10,323 nt of DNA from Euperipatoides rowelli. Lineage: Eukaryota; Onychophora; Udeonychophora; Euonychophora; Peripatopsidae. The stretch's first letter is position 1. The number at the start of each line of letters is the position of its first letter. Location of the stretch: assembly GCA_003024985.2 (NCBI GenBank), contig PXIH01S0044597.1. One strand, written 5' to 3'. A program made the position numbers and the translations under genes. Below, piece after piece: positions 6,391 through 10,323 of the stretch. Under the pieces are notes generated by a model. It worked only from the letters and a program-made list of their open reading frames with translations, searched no databases and was not told where the DNA came from.

Positions 6391-7175
6391 CCTGTAAAGA
6401 AAATATATTAAAATCAGTGAGAAAAAATACTAATTCTACATGCTACTACGTTTTAGTTGTGCGGTTCCTAACAATAATCATGTTTTTTTTTTTAATGTTA
6501 CAATCTTCTAATTATTTGCATAAAAAGTCTATGTATCTAATGAAATATGATTATCAAAAATAATTGCAATAAAATGAAATGTAGATAATTTGGAAAGTTG
6601 AATATAAAGTAAATCTGATAATTTTTTTTTGTCATTTGCATATATTTTTTCTGAAGTCAGAAACACCAAAATTTATACATATCTTCTAAACTTATTCAAG
6701 ATAAGGTGTACCAAAATAAAGTTAATTGGAGTAACTAAATTAGCATAAATCAGTTGTACGTAAATTTACATTTTTGTAAGAAAAAAACGTTCAGATTTGA
6801 CAATTTATTAAAAAATGATACAATTTTATTTTATTTTTGCATTAAAAATTTAGCAACTTTATAAAGATAATAATTACCAAAAGTTGTTATAATTAGATAT
6901 TAAAGCAGAAAGAAATTGCACTCTTTTTAGTAAACCTTAAAATACTGCAGTCTACGGGGAATTCTGATTATAAAATTAGCAGTCCTGAAAGTGTTAATAT
7001 CAAAATTTCTAAACATTACATCAATTTTGTTTTGAGTTTACAAATGATGTACAGTATATTGACTGTTATAAATAATATACTGTTAAATATGAATATGATG
7101 ATGATTAAAAATACCATTTTCTTGAATGTAGCGTACATGGCCTGCTGCAGGGGTGCAGAATATGTCCGAACGCCC
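6391..7175. other. AT-rich stretch with no supported gene
   Basis: Nearly 800 bp of AT-rich DNA. A Met-initiated frame at 7032-7304 is dominated by Ile, Asn, Met and Tyr and runs through the TATA-rich palindrome, so it is discounted. The word GTAAATTTACATTTT at 6760-6774 repeats one at 5362-5376. CAGGGGTGC at 7148-7156 resembles a hAT terminus but has no partner. Confidence 0.6.
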
Positions 7176-7222
7176 GAACTACTGTATATATACAGTATAT
7201 ATACTGTATATACAGTAAGTTC
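7176..7222. repeat. Near-perfect palindromic cluster of TACTGTA/TACAGTA units
   Basis: Four alternating ACTGTA and TACAGT units separated by TATA form a 38-bp near-palindrome at 7180-7217, off by a single TA step. Pairing extends outward through GAACT (7176-7180) and AGTTC (7218-7222) with a one-base bulge. It contains smaller perfect palindromes of 16 and 14 bp. It could form a cruciform or hairpin and may be an expanded copy of the TACAGTA word dispersed in the window. Confidence 0.9.
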
Positions 7223-7367
7223 ATTTCGAGTTGCCGATTTTGCTTTAATCTCGTATCTGGAAAAATACTTGGAATTAAATTTTATTTTTATACTTTTTTT
7301 ATAGTTTAATATGTCATTAATAAATCCCTGTATTTTTTTCTCAAAAAATAGTTTAATATTAAGNATT

Positions 7368-7463
7368 TTAAAGATTCCCAGAGACGGTAAAATTCTCTAA
7401 ACCGCCATAGCCATTTCCTATGTTAATTATTTGAAAACTGTCAACAGAGGCGCTGAACACCAT
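7368..7463 (-). CDS. Small ORF with good start context, unrecognised
   Basis: A 31-residue frame begins with ACAATGG, an excellent Kozak match, and reads MVFSASVDSFQIINIGN then GYGGLENFTVSGNL before TAA. Most codons follow the purine-first, pyrimidine-last pattern of real coding sequence. TATA-like sequence (TTTATA, TTATAC) lies 5-40 bases upstream. It sits between inverted copies of AAACCGCC (7399-7406) and GGCGGTTT (7492-7499), so it may instead be part of a small repeat. It is far too short to be significant by length. Confidence 0.18.
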   Translation of the reverse strand: MVFSASVDSFQIINIGNGYGGLENFTVSGNL

Positions 7464-7499
7464 TGTATGTATAAAGTAGGGTATAAGGATCGGCGGTTT
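7399..7499. repeat. Short inverted repeat AAACCGCC / GGCGGTTT
   Basis: AAACCGCC at 7399-7406 is mirrored by GGCGGTTT at 7492-7499, enclosing about 85 bases that include CAGAGGCGCTGAAC. Both arms are GC-rich against an AT-rich background. Eight base pairs is short, so a chance origin is possible. Confidence 0.5.
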
Positions 7500-7596
7500 T
7501 AAAAATCCCCACATGATTAAAATATAAACCACTTATTCACTTTAATAGAAGATGGATGTACAATTTGAACAAAAAAAAATGAAGTTTCTATCTTAC

Positions 7597-7636
7597 CTAC
7601 AAATGATTCTATAGACGATTTTCTATTTACGTTCAT
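7597..7636 (-). CDS. Candidate first coding exon ending at a strong donor
   Basis: On the minus strand ATG at 7636-7634 (G at -3) opens MNVNRKSSIESFV and the frame then meets TTTGTAG|GTAAGA, a near-consensus donor with GT at 7596-7595, leaving in phase 1. The DNA just upstream is a GC-richer island, which fits a promoter and 5' leader. No following exon in the matching phase could be identified with confidence; a possible acceptor at CTATTAAAG, about 45 bases into the intron, would give a very short protein. The opposite strand is open across this region too (a frame ending FIAVLDFLKCGE). Confidence 0.22.
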
Positions 7637-7790
7637 AGCGGTATTGGACTTCTTGAAGTGCGGCGAGTGAGGTCACGAAAGCCTAGCGGGCTGACGTATC
7701 CACTTCGATCCAACCTTGTACATTGTCATCAAAAGTTGATTGGATGTCTAAGGAACAATTTCATACGTCGTACCAACTTTGAACGGTTAA
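7637..7790 (-). promoter_or_regulatory. GC-richer island with CRE-like and CCAAT-like motifs
   Basis: This island stands out from AT-rich flanks and has many CpG dinucleotides. It contains TGACGTA at 7692-7698 (cAMP response element-like), GAGGTCACGAAAG near 7669-7681 and, on the minus strand, CCAATCA at 7743-7737, about 100 bases upstream of the candidate ATG at 7636. The imperfect arms TTGGAC..GAAGTG and CACTTCGATCCAA (near 7646-7712) can pair. The island could equally be a piece of an unrecognised repeat; no TATA box is clear. Confidence 0.22.
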
Positions 7791-8108
7791 TTTACTAATG
7801 TTAGTCCGGAACTTTTTATTTTAATTTTTTTTTTTTATATTAACAAAATAGTCTGTCCTTCACTAATTAGTGCTCTTCCAGAACAGTTGTTACAGAATAT
7901 GAAGAAATCTGTTGTAAAAATAATATTTAAAGCACTATCTACAAATATTTTACATTTATCTCATTTAGATCTAGTGTTAATACAATTAACAGTACAGATT
8001 AAACTAAATATGAGAATTGATAATACACTAATTACTAACTTGATGTATTAAATATACAATTCAACCCGAATGCAAGAATGAATTAAATTTCCTTTTAAAA
8101 GTAAAAAT
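7791..8108. other. AT-rich stretch with no gene seen
   Basis: About 320 bases of AT-rich DNA with no coding-like frame on either strand and no notable repeat. Confidence 0.6.
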
Positions 8109-8351
8109 TTAAATCTGGATTTTTTTTTTAATTCTAAATAATCTTTTAAAAGCGGCACGAACATTATTTTGTTCAACTTGAATGTTTAATTCATTCAAGC
8201 TTTCATAATTATCACTGTCAGAATTATCGATAAGATTGAAATTAGCAGTGTTATAGTGATAAAGTGAGAAGGCAATAGGCTTGTGATGTCGTAAATCATC
8301 ACATGGCTTTGGCCAATCAAATATTTTAAAAACATGATTTTGCAGTGAAAT
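8109..8351 (-). pseudogene. 80-codon open frame without a start, coding-like, unrecognised
   Basis: Between a TAA at 8354-8352 and a TAA at 8111-8109, the minus strand is open for 80 codons with no Met. It begins ISLQNHVFKIFDWPKPCDDL, continues RHHKPIAFSLYHYNTANFNL, IDNSDSDNYESLNELNIQVE and QNNVRAAFKRLFRIKKKIQI. The middle has a strong purine-first codon pattern and a credible protein composition, with an acidic patch (DNSDSDNYE) followed by a basic tail. A parallel frame in the same strand is open for 46 codons (MFLKYLIGQSHV...). It lies 24 bases downstream of another coding-like frame in a different phase, which suggests one broken coding region. I recognise no family. By chance I would expect about one or two openings of this length in a window like this. 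Confidence 0.35.
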
Positions 8352-8374
8352 TTATTTTTAAACAAAGAGCTTTA

Positions 8375-8521
8375 CTATTCTTTCTTTTTATTGGTTAGAA
8401 ATTTATTTTCTCGTGATTTCAACGTTCTTGATAGATTCTCAATTAGATTATCTTTCAAACGAGACCAAACAAACATGGGTGTGCCATGTATAATGTCAAA
8501 TGTAACACTAAAAATGGGCAT
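8375..8521 (-). pseudogene. 48-residue ORF, upstream partner of the 8109-8351 frame, unrecognised
   Basis: The frame reads MPIFSVTFDIIHGTPMFVWS, then RLKDNLIENLSRTLKSRENK and FLTNKKKE before TAG. It opens after an in-frame TAG at AGAAGTTAG, which could be an acceptor (CTCCTCAG lies six bases further up). The composition is protein-like, with an aromatic first half and a basic, probably helical second half. It is followed 24 bases later by the coding-like frame at 8351-8109 in another phase, so the pair may be neighbouring pieces of one decayed gene or transposon ORF of about 130 codons. Confidence 0.3.
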
Positions 8522-8641
8522 TTTTTTCTTCTAACTTCTGAGGAGATTTAAAGCAATGTAGTCAGTAAATTGATTTTTTTTTTTTTTGTAATTTTTTTTA
8601 ATCTAAAAACAAAAAAAAAAATGAATTTATTATATTTTAAA

Positions 8642-8687
8642 TCGGTCAAAAAGGTAATTTGTAAAATTTTATACATTTTTTGACCGA
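8642..8687. repeat. Inverted repeat with 11-bp arms TCGGTCAAAAA / TTTTTGACCGA
   Basis: Perfect 11-bp arms at 8642-8652 and 8677-8687 enclose a 24-base AT-rich loop. The left arm continues as CGGTCAAAAAGGTA, which closely matches CGGTCAAAGGTA in the palindrome at 9051-9072. Confidence 0.9.
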
Positions 8688-8915
8688 ATGCTTGCCTTAA
8701 ATCAACAGTACCCCAGTAGTTATAACAAAATCCATTTTTTTTTTAACCTAAGACCTAATTTTAGCAAAAACAAACAGAGTAGCAATGGAAACAACTTTGA
8801 ACTTTCACCATATACTGTAGATCTACTGGAGGTTAAATTTTCACTGCAAGAGAAACAGGAAGTGGCAGAAACAAAAGTCTATATACCATGTTCCATTTTT
8901 AACTCTCCTAAATAG
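8688..8915 (+). CDS. ORF with coding-like 3' half, candidate terminal exon, unrecognised
   Basis: A 75-codon Met-initiated frame. The first 25 codons cross a T9 run and are doubtful, but from about 8765 the codons are clearly more coding-like: SKNKQSSNGNNFELSPYTVD, then LLEVKFSLQEKQEVAETKVY and IPCSIFNSPK before TAG. A possible acceptor is TTTTTTTTTAACCTAAGACCTAATTTTAG, ending at 8764, which would start the exon in this frame. The frame lies between the inverted repeats at 8642-8687 and 9046-9077. No domain is recognised. Confidence 0.3.
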   Translation: MLALNQQYPSSYNKIHFFFNLRPNFSKNKQSSNGNNFELSPYTVDLLEVKFSLQEKQEVAETKVYIPCSIFNSPK

Positions 8916-9126
8916 TGAAAATTAGTAAAAATATAAAAAAATAATTTAGATTTATATTTTCTTTTGAATATTATAAAAATTTAATTATGCTTCTAAAGGT
9001 AATATATGATTAAAAGTGTCAATATATTATTTAAAACTCATGGTATGTTATACCTTTGACCGGTCAAAGGTACAACACCCTGTTTTGTTTCATCTAATGG
9101 TTTGTTAAAATTTTTAGGTTAGGTTT
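8916..9126. other. AT-rich spacer before the hAT element
   Basis: About 210 bases with no coding-like frame. It contains the 32-bp inverted repeat at 9046-9077 and ends with the TTAGGTTAGG-like sequence next to the presumed hAT insertion point. Confidence 0.6.
9046..9077. repeat. 32-bp inverted repeat with a perfect 22-bp palindromic core
   Basis: TACCTTTGACCGGTCAAAGGTA (9051-9072) split at its centre, TACCTTTGACC / GGTCAAAGGTA, is a perfect palindrome. Pairing continues to 9046-9077 (TGTT / AACA) with one mismatched pair (A9050 against C9073). The mixed composition makes chance less likely than for the AT-only palindromes. Each half, GGTCAAAGGTA, resembles a nuclear-receptor DR1 element, but transposon-end or hairpin origins are equally possible. 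Confidence 0.95.
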
Positions 9127-9141
9127 CAGGGGTCGTAGTCA

Positions 9142-9200
9142 TCCTGAAATTCCTGAAAAAAATTTTTTTGTCCTTATTTTTAGTTATTTGTCCTGAAATT
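9142..9200 (+). repeat. Subterminal TCCTGAAA / GTCCTTATTTT repeats of the hAT element
   Basis: Copies of TCCTGAAA lie at 9142, 9151 and 9191, with the related GTCCTTATTTT at 9170-9180. They lie within 75 bases of the inferred terminus. An AAAAAAATTTTTTT palindrome (9156-9169) separates them. Confidence 0.6.
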
Positions 9201-9486
9201 TCTCTTCTTAATTTTTGTAATCATTGTTAGTTCATAATAATAAAAATCTTATAATAATAAAATATCGCAAATTATCAACAAAGCTGTACTAGATGTACTA
9301 CGTAAGAGATGCGCATAGGAAATCAAGTTGTCTAAATACAGGCAATACAATCCACATTCTACCGTGTTTTTGACATTTGCGCATATATTTTCGTCATTAC
9401 GGAAGTGCTATCAAAATTTGTGACTCGTATGCTCGTATGAAAACGTGCTCATTTTATCTTTCTGTATAACTTAATATTTTATCGCG

Positions 9487-10131
9487 ATGCCTAGAAATAC
9501 AAAATTTTCGGCATCATGTCTGGACAACAATAAGTATAAGGATGACAACTTAATAAGTACCTGGTGCCGTGGATGTCTTGACGATGTTTATTGTGCTTAT
9601 TGCGCGATTTGCAATAAAAAATTCAGCGTTTCCAATATGGAGTTTTCTCAAGTGTTGTCTCATGCAAGCAGAGCCAAACACAAACTGAGAATAAAAGAAA
9701 CTTTGAATCAAAGTACTTTTTTGCTAAAACCCTTCATAGCACAAAATTCAAGTTCAAATAATCTTCAATTATCTGTTTCAAACTGCAGAAACTCGATTCC
9801 TACGAACATCAGAGATAAAACTTTGAGAGCAGAAGCGATAATTTTATTAACGGCCATAAAATGCAATTACTCATTTTCGTCATTAAATTCATTGGGACTT
9901 ATTTTTGCAGAAGCATTTGGTGATTCAGAAATCGCGAAGAATGTGAAACTTGCTGACTCGAAAGGAAGGTATTTGGTNAAGTTTGGACTTGCTCCTTATT
10001 TTAAAAAATTAATATTTTCTGAGCTGCTTCCAACTACTTATTTCACAATCCATTTTCATGAAACAACGAGGCAAGTTAAGAAACAACTAGATATGTACAT
10101 ATCATATTCGTCAAAAAAAGGGAGAAAGTAG
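9487..10131 (+). CDS. hAT-like transposase, N-terminal part with BED-like zinc finger, catalytic Asp lost
   Basis: 214 codons from ATG 9487, the first Met after upstream stops. Residues 26-66 form a BED-like zinc finger: W26, C39-x2-C42, then H59-x5-H65, in YCAICNKKFSVSN and SHASRAKHK. A linker (about 70-110) leads to a helical region, LRAEAIILLTAIKCNYSFSS (113-132), then AFGDSEIAKN (143-152) and KFGLAPYFKKL (165-175). This order matches BED-finger hAT transposases, including host genes derived from them. At FTIHFHETT (186-194) the family normally has FDES/FDET, whose Asp is the first catalytic residue; here it is His191, a single GAT to CAT change. N at 9978 is the third base of a Val codon, so residue 164 is Val. 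The stop at 10129-10131 follows an A7 run and is probably a frameshift product. The function would be DNA binding and cut-and-paste transposition in the nucleus, but this copy should be inactive. Confidence 0.75.
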   Translation: MPRNTKFSASCLDNNKYKDDNLISTWCRGCLDDVYCAYCAICNKKFSVSNMEFSQVLSHASRAKHKLRIKETLNQSTFLLKPFIAQNSSSNNLQLSVSNCRNSIPTNIRDKTLRAEAIILLTAIKCNYSFSSLNSLGLIFAEAFGDSEIAKNVKLADSKGRYLXKFGLAPYFKKLIFSELLPTTYFTIHFHETTRQVKKQLDMYISYSSKKGRK

Positions 10132-10323
10132 TGACATTTTATTGTGAATCCTTTTTTCTGGGTCATGCTGAGGCAGATAAAATTTGATATTTTTTTTAAA
10201 TTTTTAAATGACTATAATCTCGTTATTGATAACATGATTCATTGGGTTCAATGGATGGCCCAAATGTGAATTTGTGTTTTTTAAAAAAATTAAATTCTTA
10301 TTTGGATACTCTAAATTTTAAAC
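10128..10323 (+). pseudogene. Continuation of the hAT transposase in shifted frames, incomplete at the window edge
   Basis: Beyond the stop the family signature continues in pieces. From 10128 one frame reads VVTFYCESFFLGHAEADKI and stops. From 10186 a second frame reads DIFFKFLNDYNLVIDNMIHW. From 10248 the first of these frames resumes with SMDGPNVNLCFLKKL and stays open to the end. The MDGPNVN motif, with Asp at 10254-10256, matches the second catalytic region of this family. At least three frame changes are needed (at the A7 run 10113-10119, near 10180-10186 and near 10245-10250). With the His for Asp change upstream, this indicates a decayed copy, although sequencing indels at homopolymers could explain some of the shifts. 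Confidence 0.7.

Larger units (their letters stand above)
9127..10323 (+). mobile_element. hAT-type DNA transposon, 5' part, running off the right edge
   Basis: The element is inferred to start at CAGGGGTCG (9127-9135), a typical hAT terminus, preceded by TTAGGTTT as the presumed 8-bp target copy. A leader of 360 bases follows, with TCCTGAAATT at 9142-9151 and 9191-9200, TCCTGAAA at 9151-9158 and GTCCTTATTTT at 9170-9180. Short subterminal repeats of this kind are common in hAT elements as transposase-binding sites. The transposase ORF starts at 9487. CpG content rises from about 9300, as expected for foreign DNA younger than its surroundings. The 3' end is outside the window, so the target duplication cannot be tested here. 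Confidence 0.6.

Noticed and set aside
7148-7156. CAGGGGTGC as a hAT terminus
   Set aside because: No opposite terminus, target duplication or composition boundary is visible, so a 9-mer alone is insufficient.
7032-7304. 90-codon + strand ORF
   Set aside because: It is dominated by Met, Ile, Asn and Tyr and crosses the TATA-rich palindrome, whose YIYSIYTVYTV translation is a repeat artefact.
7640-7720. tRNA or tRNA-derived SINE in the GC-richer island
   Set aside because: TTCGATCC resembles a B box but lacks one base, and no A box, acceptor stem or anticodon arm can be placed.
1-10323. CRISPR array, operon or prokaryotic regulatory features
   Set aside because: No regularly spaced repeats, no gene clusters and no ribosome-binding sites; composition and transposon content are eukaryotic.

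Overview
The window looks like AT-rich intergenic or intronic DNA from a metazoan, most likely an invertebrate. By eye it is about 70% A+T. It has long A and T homopolymers, candidate spliceosomal splice sites, no bacterial-style gene packing, no ribosome-binding sites and fossils of eukaryotic transposons. I cannot name the species. Three isolated N bases (172, 7364, 9978) suggest draft sequence with ambiguous positions, so single-base frameshifts could be either real or technical.

Right end (about 9127-10323): this is the only part I can assign with reasonable confidence. It is the 5' part of a hAT-type DNA transposon running off the window: a CAGGGGTCG-type terminus, a leader with repeated TCCTGAAA words, and a transposase ORF (9487-10131) with a BED-like zinc finger and the start of the RNase H-like region. 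The expected first catalytic Asp is His, and the coding continues beyond the stop only through at least three frame changes to an MDGPNVN motif. It reads as a decayed copy.

Left end (1-199): a GC-rich patch ends in the inverted form of the same 9-bp terminus, pointing the other way, so it would be a separate element. A third possible hAT end lies at 2547-2567, next to a CTCTAGAG target site.

Middle: 5766-6170 is a 134-codon ORF with an acidic N-terminus, followed in another frame by an RG-rich stretch. It resembles a broken transposase or nuclear-protein N-terminus, perhaps piggyBac-like. Several short frames without a recognised family look like exons or exon fossils by splice sites, codon pattern or Kozak context. 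On the + strand these are 1803-1898, 4048-4106, 4614-4719 and 8688-8915. On the - strand they are 2642-2773, 2894-3169, 6248-6361, 7368-7463, 7597-7636, 8109-8351 and 8375-8521. In DNA this AT-rich, stop-free runs of 40 codons arise often by chance (I estimate dozens in a window this size), so these are low-confidence candidates and do not yet make a gene model.

Structural repeats are clearer: a 114-bp direct duplication (2590-2703 and 3232-3345) that differs only at two CpG-to-CpA sites; a 22-bp perfect palindrome at 9051-9072 with a related hairpin at 8642-8687; a TACTGTA/TACAGTA cruciform at 7176-7222; an AT-rich 36-bp inverted repeat at 3442-3477; and a C14A22 double homopolymer at 2149-2184. 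I found no tRNA, rRNA, CRISPR array or viral gene.
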